DNA of 64,000 nucleotides from Siphonodentalium dalli (taxonomy: Eukaryota; Mollusca; Scaphopoda; Gadilida; Siphonodentaliidae). The stretch's first letter is position 1. The number at the start of each line of letters is the position of its first letter. Below are positions 19,963 through 31,079 of this stretch, in pieces. The DNA is taken from positions 58,056,025 through 58,120,024 of the forward strand of contig CP136068.1 of the NCBI GenBank assembly GCA_032622095.1. Reading direction: 5' to 3'. Made by a program: the position numbers and the translations under genes. The notes beneath the pieces are model-generated. The model searched no databases. It was not told the origin of the DNA and was given only the letters and a program-made list of their open reading frames with translations.

Positions 19963-22400
19963 TTGTATCCAACATATCCAATGTGTGTCCAAAACCAGTG
20001 TCCCAAGTCATCTAAGGAGCTTAAGTCCACGCATCGGGGGTCTCAAACCACCATCTTAATTAATATAGTATACCAAATCAACACAGTCCATAGAACGGGC
20101 ATCCCCAATTGCCAACCATGTGTCACTAACCACCCAATACGCATCCCAATAGACCCAACTAGTGTCGAAAACCATCCAAATTGTGTCCAAACACGCCCTA
20201 ATGAGTAATCCAAACCATCCAACGATTGAGAACATATCTCAATCCAGAGAATGTCCCAAATCATGCACGTAGTGTCCCAAACCTCACAACGAGCATCTCA
20301 AACCATCAACTGAGAACCCCACACCATCCCATGTGTGTCCAATAAAACCAATCAATGAATGTTCATACCCATCCAATGGCCGTCCCATGCAACATGACGA
20401 TTGCCTTAAACCACCAGGACCAAGAGTGTCTAAAAACATCCGACTGGTGTATAATACCACCCCATGCAGAATGTCCCACACCATCGAATGATTGTCCCAA
20501 CTATTATACAAAATCATCCATCGAATATCTCAAACAACCCAGCGAGTGTCTCTTGGTTTGTAAACCCATTGGATGGTTTGGAACACTCATTTGATGGTCT
20601 TAATCCTTTAATGACTGTAGCTTCTTGGAATTTTCCGTAAATCCTGTGCCATAGGGCGCATCGCATATATAAGAAAATGCATTGGCCTAACAATACTTAC
20701 CTTGGCCATGTGAGCCACGGAATTCTCATAACATATGCAAGACTCCCTATGGGAGACTCGCATATATGGGAGAATGCATGGCACAGGATCATTAATGCTG
20801 TATCAGCAATCACCCACCACAAAGGGTTAAATACTCGGTGGAGGGTTTTGTACACTTGTTTGGATGTATTGAGATGCAAGTTAGTAGATGGTTTGTGACA
20901 CCATTTGGATGGATTGGGAACTCAATGGCTGGTTTGTGATACTAGTTTTATGGGTTGGGTCACTCGCTGTGTGGTTGTGACACCCATTGCATGGTTTGAG
21001 ACAACAGTTGGGTTGTTTTGGACACTCGACGTGGATATGGGACACACGTGTGATTGAATGGGACATTAATTTATCGATTTGTTCAATGATTGAGCCATTG
21101 AATTGATTGAGACGACTTTTGGTGGTTTGAGACACCTGTTATATGACATAGGACTCTCCCCGGATGACGTGGGACTCTGGTTGTGAGGTATTGGGTGCAT
21201 ATTAGACACTATTTTCCTTTCGAACACTCGCTGGATGGTTTGGGACATTCATTGTGTGGTTTGGGGCAATCATTTGATGGTTGACCCACTCTTGTGATTT
21301 GGAGGACTCGTTCGATGGTTAGGGACGCTCATTTGGTAGTATGGAACAAACCCTATGTGGTTTTGGTCCATACCTATGTGGTTAGGAACACCAGTTGCAT
21401 TGTTTGGGGCACTACCATGCACTGTGGTTTGGAACAATCGTTGCAGGGTTGCGACACTGATCGGGTGAATTGAGACACTCCTCGGGATGGCTTGTGATAC
21501 TCATTGTGTGGGTTAGGACACCAGATGCATGGTTTGGAGGACTATCTTTGCAGGTCGGGAATCAGGTGCATATGGTATGGGGGCACTACTTAATTGTTTG
21601 TGCCACCCATTGGAAAGTTTGAGACGCCAATTGGGTGGTTTTGGACACTAGATGTGCATATGGGACACACGAATGGTGGAATGAGACACTCATTTGTCGA
21701 CTGGTTCACTGATTGGTCCGTTGAATGGATTGAGACGAAAGTTGGTTGTTTGGGACACCTGTTGTATGACATAGGACTCTCCTCGGATGGCATGGGATAA
21801 TTTTGTGCACATGGGACACTCTTTGCCTTTCGAACACTCGCTGGATTGTTTGAGACACTCCTTTGGTTGTTTAGGGCAATCATTGGATGGATTGACCCAC
21901 TCGTTGTATGATTTGGATCACTCGTTGGATGCTTAGGGACACTGATTTTTGGTAGTTTGTGACAAAACCTGTGTAGTTTGGAACGTCATTTGAATTGTTT
22001 GGGGGCACTACCATGCGCTGTGTTTTGGAACAATCGTTGCAGGGTTACGACAATAATCGGTGTAATTTAGATGGCTTGTGACACTCATTGTGTGGGCTTG
22101 GACACCAGATACATGGCCCGGGGGACCATTTATGTGGGTTGGGAACCAGTTGTATATGGTTTGGGGCACTACTTGGTGGTTTGGGAAACTCGTTGTGTGG
22201 ATTATTTATCATGCTTTATTCAGGACAATATTTGAATTTGGGGCACCAGACGTATGGATTGGGATACTCATAGATAGGTTTTTGGATACTAGGTAAGTGA
22301 CTCAGTATATTGTTTGGTACACTCGTTAGGTGGTTTGGGACACTCATTTGATGTATTCTGAAACTAGTTGGTGGCTTTGGAAACTTGTATGATGGCATAT
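19963..22400. repeat. degenerate ~21-bp minisatellite in two opposing orientations
   Basis: From about 20570 to 22400 units of the type GGTTTGGGACACTCATTGGAT follow each other, mostly 20-22 bp long. From about 19963 to 20570 the same unit runs inverted (CCAAACCATCC, TGTCCCAAACC). A higher-order repeat of about 600-620 bp is visible: ATGGGACACACG blocks at 21036 and 21658, GACATAGGACTCTCC at 21149 and 21767, and GTTTTGGAACAATCGTTGCAG-like blocks near 21425 and 22020. ORFs of 60-97 codons here are readings of the repeat. Confidence 0.7.
20640..20790. repeat. short hairpin MITE, CATATATGGGAGAATGCAT type
   Basis: CCTGTGCCATAGGG ... GCATATATAAGAAAATGCAT and, at the other end, GACTCGCATATATGGGAGAA with GCATGGCACAGG form a 150-bp inverted structure near the centre of the foldback core. 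Related pieces lie at 42490-42560 and 59190-59400. Confidence 0.55.
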
Positions 22401-22989
22401 ATACCACTACTTATTGGCTTTATATTTATTCGATATTTTAAGATTTAGTTTAAAAAGTTAAAAAAATTGTTGACTTCCGATTGCCATTTTCGTCGTCATT
22501 TTTGAAAACTCGGGTTATGACTTACTATTATTGGATTAGGATTGGACATCATGTATGGTGGCGCAACTGGCACATATGTTGAAAGTTACCGTAAAATGCT
22601 CTTTTTGTTACTTTGGAATTTTTCAGTCAAATTATGCCATGGAATCAAGAACAATGGGTTTTTGTTGTAAATGTATGTAGTGAGTGGGCTATACTCCCGG
22701 AAATGACCGCCATTGTCACCTTTTGACGTCGAAATAGTTTGAGCAGACATCCTTACGAAAAATGAATGAAGTTTAATCCTGGGGGATGTACACGTTTGAC
22801 CGACCTGGTTTCCGAACTAAAATTTCAATTTTCATTTTTTTTTACCCAAAAATAACGAATTTTCCTCCCTGAAACAGCGGAAATTTGGGATGTTTGGTCA
22901 CATTCAACAGTTAGGGAACGTTTGTGGTCAGTAGATTTGTATATTTGTATATTTATATAAATTTATTCCGGGTTCACCTTAAAATTGTG

Positions 22990-24060
22990 CTTTGTATTCG
23001 ACAGTATGTGAAAATAAAAGTAAATTTTCGTTTTTTTTGGGATACATTCAAAAACCCCTTCTGAAATGAAAATGCCAGGGAATTTCGTTTCAGAAATTGT
23101 GTATCATCGATCAGTGATGATTAGAGCACTATTAATACAAAAATCAGCTTTGTACTCGAAAGTGCAAATAGAAGTAATTTTTGGGGGTACTATCAGAAAC
23201 CCCCTTCTGAAATGAAAACGCCAGGAAATTTCGTTTCAGAAATTGTGTATTATTGGTCAGTGATTGCTGGAGCACTATTAATATAAAAATTTGCTTTATA
23301 CTCAAAAGTGCAAATAAAAGTGATTTTTGGGGGTACTATAAAAATCCCCTTCTGAAATGAAAACGCCAGGAAATTTCGTTTCAGAATTTTTTTATTATTG
23401 GTCAGTGATTGCTGGAGAACTATTAATATAAAAATCAGCTTTGTACTCAAAAGTGAATGCGGAACTTAAGAAATCGGATTTCTTTAAAGGCACGTGCGGC
23501 CTTGGCGGTGGGTATCCTGTGAAAATATATCCACCTGTCAAAAACCGCCACAAACAGAAAGAACATCAAAATGTAGATAGACTTTGTCCGTATACAAATA
23601 AGAAATATCGCATAAACAGTATGTTATGGTCATATGTTTGACCATTGTTATGTAAACAACAGCCTAAAAAGTTACTTTTCTGGTGTTTGTTTATATTATG
23701 ATGGTAAACATAAAGAGCGTTCTTTGTGGGTGAATTCCTGATATGGAACGAATAAAGAGCGTTTATGCCATTTGTGTGTGATTAGCCAGCAGCATTGTGT
23801 TGTCTTCTGTAACACAATCAGGCTCTTGCTTCGGTAAAATATAGTAAATCTTTATGATAACATGCTGTTTGCGCGATGGTCATGGTATATATGAACGGAA
23901 CTGTATGCGTTTTAATGTTTTTCTGTTTACGGTGTTTGGAACAAATATGAATATTTTCGACAATTAAGGCCGCACGTGCCTTTAAACGTTCCTGGGGTGG
24001 AACAAATCTGGGGCATCAAACCTTTCGTACGCGATTGTGCAAATAGAAAACAGCAGGCTC
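22990..24060 (-). repeat. right inverted arm of the foldback element, interrupted by a MITE
   Basis: Three well preserved ~150-bp units (about 23040-23455) with TCAGAAATTGTGTAT, GAGCACTATTAATA, TTTTTGGGGGTACTAT and CCCCTTCTGAAATGAAAA, then the outer ~125 bp, split at 23488-23981 by a nested MITE. The units are more alike to each other than to those on the left arm, suggesting local homogenisation. Confidence 0.7.
23488..23981. mobile_element. nested MITE with TTAA-type target site
   Basis: Inverted ends AGGCACGTGCGGCCTT and AAGGCCGCACGTGCCT flank ~460 bp of non-coding DNA. Both junctions are TTTAAA, so the duplication is TTAA (piggyBac-like) or the 6-bp TTTAAA. Removing it restores continuity of the foldback TIR (AAATCGGATTTC joined to ACGTTCCTGGGG, matching the left arm inverted). 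It is therefore younger than the foldback element. Confidence 0.8.
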
Positions 24061-25096
24061 TCGGATTATATTCTGTTTTTTATACCATTTAGCTCCCTGT
24101 AGGGGGTCTATATATGGCCGGATGTTCCAATGCCGTCACAAATGCAGGCATTATGGCAGGCATAAGTCGAAGTTGCCAAGTTTGTGTTCGCTGAATCACT
24201 TGATAAAGTGCGTTTGCCTATAAAACCGGATACAAAACTCCTGAAACAAAAACTACATTTGACATGTTTGCGTTATTCCGTTTGTGTACTGTATACAACT
24301 TAAGAACACCGGGCTAATTGTTATACTATAATCCAAGTAAAATACAATAACACACACGAAATGATTGTCCAAACGCCATGCTAATGTGTCGATAACTTAC
24401 ATGCAACTGTTCGCATTGAAAATAGAGAGAAACAAAAAGACAGCTTATAGTGAAATTGAATATAAATGGGAATAAAATAAAGTAACACCATTTAAGACTC
24501 ACTAGAGTTTTGAAATTGAATATCTAATAGTCGATGAATTTTACAGGTATTATTTATCTTGATGTAGCCCAAAACAAACGTATATGTGCAGGTTATATGT
24601 AGGTTTGTGCCAACTGTGTGGGTATACTGAGAACGAGCGTGCTAACGGGAACAGTGCTGTGTGTTTGTGGGTATACTGAGAACGAGTATGCTAACGGGAA
24701 CAGAGCGTGGCCGTCGCACAACATTATCACAGATTAGAGCTTTACATTTGGTGATCGACCACAATGGTGTGCCTGCCGAAATGTGAGTTTACACGTTGTA
24801 TACTTATAATGACTTATTGTTAACTTGTCACCAGCGAGATCCCCGAATATGATTGCATATGTGGAAAAGAAATATTGCAAAGTCAATCAGATTTGAGTCC
24901 CGGATCAAGACAATGTTCGGCTCCCTGCAGTAAGTTGAGCTCCCAAAGAGGAACGAGAGACAGTCTTCTATTGCCAGCATATTCACGGTGTTAAACACGT
25001 GGTTTCGATGTTGATGAGTACCACGCATTCAAAATTTGAAAACGCACAAAAACATAATATACAAGAAACTGACACAAAACATAACATTTTGATTAC
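24061..25096. other. no gene seen; short tandem duplication
   Basis: A ~50-bp duplication (GTGGGTATACTGAGAACGAG, GCTAACGGGAACAG) occurs at about 24617-24656 and 24668-24704. No other structure recognised. Confidence 0.4.
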
Positions 25097-25258
25097 TATA
25101 CAAGCATATGCTAGTTTATTTTTAAAACAAGTTGATACCTTGTTTGTTCGGAAATACTCAGTAGTTTGCTATAACATTCTGACCAAAGTTTCCAGTCGGA
25201 GGTTCGTGGAATACACAAGTCCTTACATCTAGAAGAATCCTTTGACTGACAACTTTGG
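25097..25258. repeat. inverted duplication next to a LINE 3' end
   Basis: The block 25097-25228 (AAGCATATGCTAGTTTATTT, AGTTTGCTATAACATTCTGA, CCAAAGTTTCCAGTC) recurs inverted at about 25229-25330 (GACAACTTTGGTCAGGATGT, TAGAGCAAACGACT, ATAGCATATGCTCGTAT). The right arm is the 3' end of the LINE fragment, so the left arm is a second, inverted piece of the same LINE end. Confidence 0.65.
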
Positions 25259-25815
25259 TCAGGATGTTAGAGCAAACGACTGTGAGTTAGGAGTTTTATA
25301 AATATAATAGCATATGCTCGTATCTGCCAAAACACTATATATGTAATATATCATTATCCGAATTCCGTATATGTCGAATATTCTTTCCCAAAAGTCATCA
25401 TGGAAATGCACCAAAATGTCCGCTTTGCATAGAAACATCACGTGTGTTAACTCATCACTGTAGACTAACCCACATAGAAAACAACATATTCCATTATCAT
25501 ATGTGGATTTGTTACGGAAGACTGCTAGGTGTCTGAGTTCCTTCGAGTGGTGGCGGTTGTTGGATACTATTGTCCATATGGGCCATGGTCATGTGCACAG
25601 CGGTTCTTTCCAGAAGAAATGTAGTTTACTGTCTCTGGAAACATCACCATTCTATTCTGATGTGTAGACATCGCGCACATTCGATTTTACAACGTTTTTC
25701 GAGGTATCCTTAGTGGGAAAGTATCCTGTGTTCGGATAGTCCACCAAGAAGGACATCAAACCGCAGGTATCTAAGAATTATCTGGTAGGTCTTCACGACC
25801 GTTCGCTCTAAAACT
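25259..25815 (-). pseudogene. 3' fragment of a LINE related to LINE-A and LINE-B
   Basis: Minus-strand reading gives GYFPTKDTSKNVVKSNVRDV, HLAVFRNKSTYDNG, a Cys pair (CCFLCG) and DDFWERIFDIYG. These align in order with LINE-B GIFPTKSSWKNLVQTAVRQ, NLALLLNKTTYSNK, CCACIN and NDYLDFITDQYG. In-frame stops and a 5' truncation (no RT palm) make it a dead 3' fragment. Only the C-terminal Cys/His domain region is left. Confidence 0.75.
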
Positions 25816-25889
25816 TAGAAAATCGCTCATTAGTTGCGAGTGGATCCCCCTATCACATACACTTGTCACAAAAATTGTATCTCCAAGAT

Positions 25890-26090
25890 TTATCTTTTGG
25901 AGTAGTTTTCCACCTTTGGTTTTCGGTGGAGTTTACCAATTTGCACACACTTGCATGCGAGCTCTCCGTCGGGCAGGTTGTTTGTTAGTAGAGCGGTCAA
26001 ACTTTGGGAGGTTGCCTACAGTATATCGACGTACATGCTCCTGCATTACCTCGCTCCTTCATTAGCCCGTTTGGATTTGGTGGTAAAAAT
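25890..26090. repeat. diverged repeat, related copy at 30610-30790
   Basis: Shared blocks: GTCGGGCAGGTTG / GTTGGGCGGGTTG, TAGTAGAGCGGTCAA, GCTCCTGCATTA, TCATTAGCCCGTTTGGATTTGG / ATTAGCCCGTATGGATTTGG. Same orientation on both sides of the LTR element, at about 70 percent by eye. It is too far out and too diverged to be part of the LTR element duplication. Confidence 0.55.
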
Positions 26091-26282
26091 AGTTTAATGA
26101 TACAGCACTCAACTATACCTATTTACGTTATAAAGCCTCGCATCGAGTAAACCTTCGGCTTCACGGGCCCGTTCTTCATTTCAGCACACCACACGACTCG
26201 CTCAGCAACTACAAACTACAAAAAACATTAAAGGGACACATCGGGACTCCCCCGTTCCCCGTATTAAAGCTCGTGGGCTCAT

Positions 26283-27088
26283 TATTATAGAGTAAAATAC
26301 ATAGGGTTTTAATTTTGATATAATTCTGTATCAACGAATTATCTTAGTAAGGGGTGTAGGCCGATAAAGTATTGTAGGACACAGTTTAAGCTCTGATTTC
26401 GATATATCTAAATATACATATATCACATAGTCATAAATGGAGGTGGTTATATACACCTACATAAACGTTCAATAATTATATTACAGTTTAGCCACTGTCG
26501 CGTATCATACTGTCTTACATAACTCGTACATTAGATTTCACAAAGCTGTCAATGCGTATCGATAGTGTGGCATATCAAGTATATTTGTATACAACCGCCG
26601 ACAAATCCATTCCAATGGTCATCCATACGAGAAGTTTTATGTAAGAAACTTAAGAATATGTGACTATCACCGGTGGGCATTTGTTTGACTTCAATTTCAA
26701 CTTATCGCGTTTATTGCTTCACAATGTCGTAAATTCTTGCATAAGATGTTCGGCTTTATACTGCCTATGACATACACAATAGGCGCAGTATTTTCATAAG
26801 AGCTTTTACATAACCAGTGAGGTAACGTACTGGTCACGAAACCGTGTCTAGACATGTCCAATTGTATATAGGAGAGTTTGTAACCTACCAGAGTACTTCT
26901 GGATTTTCCGTCGTCGACACAACACGCTATTCATCCGACAGGCTTGGTTTTTCCGCTGTTTGGAAATATACATTTTATTTTGGATGTTCCATTTATGTGT
27001 TATATGTTCACTTATCCTGTCTACCATATAAAGAACTAATTCCCCAGATTTGTTCAACTTACTTCAACCCGCAAACTGCTCTCTGAAA
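26283..27088 (+). repeat. 5' LTR
   Basis: 806 bp, paired with 29102-29915. A TATA-like CATATAAAG lies at about 27026-27034. The 60-80-codon ORFs at its 3' end recur in the other LTR and are not taken as genes. Confidence 0.8.
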
Positions 27089-27089
27089 C

Positions 27090-27104
27090 TGGTGGAGGAT
27101 AAGG
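27090..27104 (+). promoter_or_regulatory. putative primer-binding site
   Basis: TGGTGGAGGATAAGG starts one base after the 5' LTR. The leading TGG is complementary to the CCA end of a tRNA. Which tRNA would prime cannot be decided here. Confidence 0.5.
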
Positions 27105-27165
27105 CTGCGCTGTTAAAAAGCCATCTTCAGCGTATTCGATCCCGGCTGACGGAAAGAATAACAAA

Positions 27166-28497
27166 ATGCAAGGGACAATTCCAGCCAAAATAACAAATTT
27201 GCTGGAAAATTTCAATCTCAGAGAGCATGATTTCGATTGGAGTTTCACTACCGACAATGGTGCCATTCGCCTGGTGCTGAATTGGATAAAGACAGACGTT
27301 TCTCGGTACAAATCACCAACAAAAAGATTGCGAGATGAGACCAGATGGAAGGCTTTTAATGAGAGGATTCAACGCGAAAACCAGCATCAAAACATCACGA
27401 TGAGTGCGACAATGGATCCAGCAAACATTGTTAAAACAAATTCACAAACTGTAAGTACCGGTACTCAAACGCCACTACATTCTACAAGTTATGTCAGCAC
27501 TAGTGTGGTCCCAGAAAGCAGACATCGTTCAGTCCAAACTGTAACGTCTTCAAAAACTATTGGCATAATGGCATCTCCATTATTGAAAAATGCCAATCTT
27601 CAAACACCAACTGTTCATCACAAGTTATCAGTGAACTCTGTAAACAATTCGACCTTTCCAAAAACACCTACTGGTACGCCGAAACCTCAGACAAAATCGT
27701 TTGCGTGTGTGAAATACGAGCACGGCGAAGAGATGAACAACATCGTGACTAAACCCGTTAACATTTCTGGCTCACACAAATCATCCCCGAAGAATACAAC
27801 AAAAACTGATGTTTGGGCAGTGCAGGTAGATGGCACTGATATAGAAGAAACGGTGAATTTGGCTTTACTACACCAATTTTTTGGTCCCATTGTTCTGAAC
27901 AATATTTCGACTGGTTCAACCTTCCCCCAACCTCCAACGATAAGTTTACCACCCTTTAAACTTTTTCAGCACAATTTTTCAAAAATTGTGGCCAATGACG
28001 AAAAAGCAAGACTAAATCTAAAAGCTATGGTAAATTCGGCAAAACACGACCAAGTTATTTTTAAGTCATTGGCCGACCCTATTTTAGATGGGCAATTATT
28101 TTTGAATGATTCTGTGGATCAGAGATGGATATATATCATTATATCCCTGTGTGTTGCCGGTTTTTCTTTTATTGGCATGTTATACCTATTGTTTAAAGTT
28201 AGGACCTTGGTCAAAGCTTTGGCTATATTGTCAACCATAAAATCAGGAAGCACTAACGAAATACCAGATTTCATATATCATCCAGAAACAACTACCATTA
28301 CAGCGGCTTCCACCTCTAACCCTTTAGATTTTCTCCAAGACTCCCACATATATTCATCGGCCATGGCAAGTTTCGCTGTCTTCCTTGTGGGCACCATCTT
28401 GGTCTATCTAATTTGTGCCTCCAGGAGGAAAAAACAGAAATTCCCTCGTTATGGAAATTTTCACTTCCAAACGCTCTGTCTTCCTAAATGTACTTAA
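27166..28497 (+). CDS. unrecognised 443-residue protein with two membrane segments, in an LTR element
   Basis: The only long ORF of the element. The start ATG lies 78 bp after the 5' LTR. Residues 1-75 are polar and contain SPTKRLRDETRW; from memory, K-S-P-x-x-R-R-D-like motifs occur near the N-terminus of some lophotrochozoan transposon proteins. Residues ~80-230 are Ser/Thr/Pro/Asn-rich low complexity. A more ordered part follows (about 215-318), then two hydrophobic segments (~321-345 and ~397-418), the second followed by the basic stretch SRRKKQ. Sequons include N76, N161, N199, N210, N246 and N314. No signal peptide is evident. One reading is a gag-like N-terminus joined to an envelope-like C-terminus after loss of pol; another is an unrelated captured gene. 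Function unknown. Confidence 0.6.
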   Translation: MQGTIPAKITNLLENFNLREHDFDWSFTTDNGAIRLVLNWIKTDVSRYKSPTKRLRDETRWKAFNERIQRENQHQNITMSATMDPANIVKTNSQTVSTGTQTPLHSTSYVSTSVVPESRHRSVQTVTSSKTIGIMASPLLKNANLQTPTVHHKLSVNSVNNSTFPKTPTGTPKPQTKSFACVKYEHGEEMNNIVTKPVNISGSHKSSPKNTTKTDVWAVQVDGTDIEETVNLALLHQFFGPIVLNNISTGSTFPQPPTISLPPFKLFQHNFSKIVANDEKARLNLKAMVNSAKHDQVIFKSLADPILDGQLFLNDSVDQRWIYIIISLCVAGFSFIGMLYLLFKVRTLVKALAILSTIKSGSTNEIPDFIYHPETTTITAASTSNPLDFLQDSHIYSSAMASFAVFLVGTILVYLICASRRKKQKFPRYGNFHFQTLCLPKCT

Positions 28498-29101
28498 CTT
28501 GCCGAGGTCGTTACGGTCGTGTGTGATTTTGGGGGGAAATCGTGTACAAGACATCACCATTGTATACCTACCTTTTCCGAAGGTAGTTATAGAATTGGGT
28601 GATCTTAAAATTTCATCATCTTTTTCGAGTTCTTCGATAACTCCCACCAAAGTATATTTATGTTAACCCATTACTTGCCTGGCGAATTTGTCAAATCACG
28701 AAACAGGAATTCTTCATAACGTTACATCGAAATACTGGAAAATACATTCAACCTTTGGAACAAACCTTATCTACGACTCCAACGACAACTCCGTCACAAC
28801 ATGTGTAAATGACAGCGACTTCATCTTCAACTCCGTCGGCACCAAAATTATATCCAACAATAGCTTAATATGGAACTCAAACAGGAACATTCTTCGTCAT
28901 CAGTGCCAGGAACAATATTCTTATATTCACATTGGACATCGACACTCACATGGAACAAAGAACAAAGTGTATTCTCATGGATTATTACAAAACAGTGTGT
29001 TCTCAGGCTTGTTCTTCTGTTATATACAACATTTAACTTTCAGGACTATATATATTATTTTCTTTTACGATGCGGAGCATTTTTTTTAGGTCGGGGAATA
29101 C
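28498..29101 (+). other. 3' interior of the LTR element, no clear gene
   Basis: An 83-codon ORF in another frame (28415-28666) overlaps the end of the 443-residue ORF and could be a frameshifted tail or chance. A weak purine stretch (AGGTCGGGGAA) precedes the 3' LTR at the polypurine-tract position. Confidence 0.45.
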
Positions 29102-29915
29102 TATTATAGAGTAAAATACATAGGGTTTTAATTTTGATATAATTCTGTATCAACGAATTATCTTAGTAAGGGATGTAGGCCGATAAAGTATTGTAGGACA
29201 CAGTTTAAGGTTTGATTTCGATATATGTAAATATACATACATCACATAGTCATAAATGGAGGTGGTTATATACACCTACATAAACGTTCAATAATTCTAT
29301 TACAGGTTAGCCACTGTCGCGTATCATACTGTCTTGCATAACTCGGTACATTAGATTTCACAAAGCCGTCAATGCGTATCGATAGTGTGGCATATCAACT
29401 TATCAAGTATATTTGTATACAACCGCCGACAAATCCATTCCAACGGTCATCCATACGAGAAGATTTATGTAAGAAACTTAAGAATATGTGACTATCACCG
29501 GTGGGCATTTGTTTGACTTCAATTTCAACTTATCGCGTTTATTGCTTCACAATGTCGTAAATTCTTGCATAAGATGTTCGGCTTTATACTGCCTATGACA
29601 TACACAATAGGCGCAGTATTTTCATAAGAGCTTTTACATAACCAGTGAGGTAACGTACTGGTCACGAAACCGTGTCTAGACATGTCCAATTGTATATAGG
29701 AGAGTTTGTAACCTACCAGAGTACTTCTGGATTTTCCGTCGTCGACACAACACGCTATTCATCCGACAGGCTTGGTTTTTCCGCTGTTTGGAAATATACA
29801 TTTTATTTTGGATGTTCCATTTATGTGTTATATGTTCACTTATCCTGTCTACCATATAAAGAACTAATCCCCAGATTTGTTCAACGTACTTCAACCCGGA
29901 AACTGCTCTCTGAAA
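29102..29915 (+). repeat. 3' LTR
   Basis: 814 bp. It differs from the 5' LTR by scattered substitutions, single-base indels and an 8-bp duplication (AACTTATC near 29397). TCAT follows immediately. Confidence 0.8.
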
Positions 29916-30075
29916 TCATCCCCATACAACATTAATTCAATTCACTTAAACTTTTGCTGGGTTCAGACATGACGATTTTCTAGGTTCAGATATCCTCACA
30001 ACAACAAAACAACAAATCGTGGGGTGAAGGAGAAGATCACTCGATCTTTTCGACCACCCCGGGCGCTTTGCGCCC

Positions 30076-30484
<409 letters not shown>

Positions 30485-30609
30485 AACCTTCGGCTTTAGC
30501 GCGATTTGAAGAGACACGACAAAGTTGCGCCTGGATACTATCTATCACATCCACTCATCAAACACTCATTGATTTTTTGACAATTTCCCCCCCCCCCCCC
30601 TTTGATTTT

Positions 30610-30790
30610 CGTCGGAATTTGCCAAGTCTGAACCCACCCGAAGCGAACTCGCTGTTGGGCGGGTTGCTTTTATAGTAGAGCGGTCAAGTTTTGGGGTCGT
30701 ACCTACAGGATACCGGCGTATCTGCTCCTGCATTAAACCGTGTTCATTAATTAGCCCGTATGGATTTGGCGCTAAAATAGGTAATTTTTG
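30610..30790. repeat. diverged repeat, partner of 25890-26090
   Basis: See 25890-26090. A C-run precedes it at 30587-30600. Confidence 0.55.
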
Positions 30791-30899
30791 TCCTGGCCGT
30801 AGATCGTTATCGGTTGGGACAAAAAACTTTGCAAGATCAGGTCCGCATAAAAATATTATACCGCTTGACTTGTTTCTTTTTTTGGTGCTAAATCTGACG

Positions 30900-31062
30900 T
30901 TTACATCCGCCACCGGTCTGCCTGGTCTCACCTCCCGGACTGGTCCCATGCACCTCCCCGCCTGGTCCGACCTCCCCTCCCCGGACTCACCCCTCCCCGG
31001 GCCTGGTCTCACCCTCTCCCCGGGCCTGGTCTCACCCTCTCCCGCGCTCCAGCTCCTCCATT
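30900..31062. repeat. C/T-rich minisatellite
   Basis: Units of the type GGGCCTGGTCTCACCCTCTC repeat about six to eight times, increasingly regular toward 31050. No gene. Confidence 0.6.
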
Positions 31063-31079
31063 AACCATTTTCCTCCATT

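Larger units (their letters stand above)
18416..24060. mobile_element. composite foldback element, 5.6 kb, no transposase recognised
   Basis: The left end GAGCCTGCTGGGTTCTATTT is inverted at the right end (AGAAAACAGCAGGCTC). The pairing continues for about 125 bp (CGCGTACGAAAGGTTTGA, CAGATTTGTT, GGAACGTT, AAGAAATC, CTTAAGTTCCGC), then through ~150-170-bp subterminal units repeated on both arms. The core holds degenerate ~21-bp minisatellite in opposing orientations. I find no ORF with transposase motifs and no clear TSD. The architecture recalls Drosophila FB elements and other foldback transposons; membership is inference. Confidence 0.65.
26283..29915 (+). mobile_element. non-autonomous LTR retroelement with a single long ORF
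   Basis: Two ~810-bp direct repeats (26283-27088 and 29102-29915), about 2 percent different by eye, enclose a 2.0-kb interior. The 4-bp direct repeat TCAT lies exactly outside both ends (26279-26282 and 29916-29919), as expected for integrase-made insertion. One base after the left LTR comes TGGTGGAGGATAAGG, which has the TGG start of a tRNA primer-binding site. There is no protease, reverse transcriptase, RNase H or integrase, so the element must be mobilised in trans. The LTR ends are TATTATAG...CTGAAA, not the common TG...CA. Confidence 0.8.

Noticed and set aside
19963-22407. Several 60-97-codon ORFs on both strands with repeated His/Pro/Cys phrases
   Set aside because: They are readings of the 21-bp minisatellite; frames change with unit length and neither strand has a consistent protein.
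26844-27086. 80-codon ORF, repeated at 29672-29935
   Set aside because: Both copies lie within the LTRs and diverge in frame at the ends; treated as LTR sequence.
27166-28497. The 443-codon ORF as a single-exon host gene
   Set aside because: It lies exactly between paired LTRs with a TSD, so it is element cargo; host origin by capture remains possible but is not shown.
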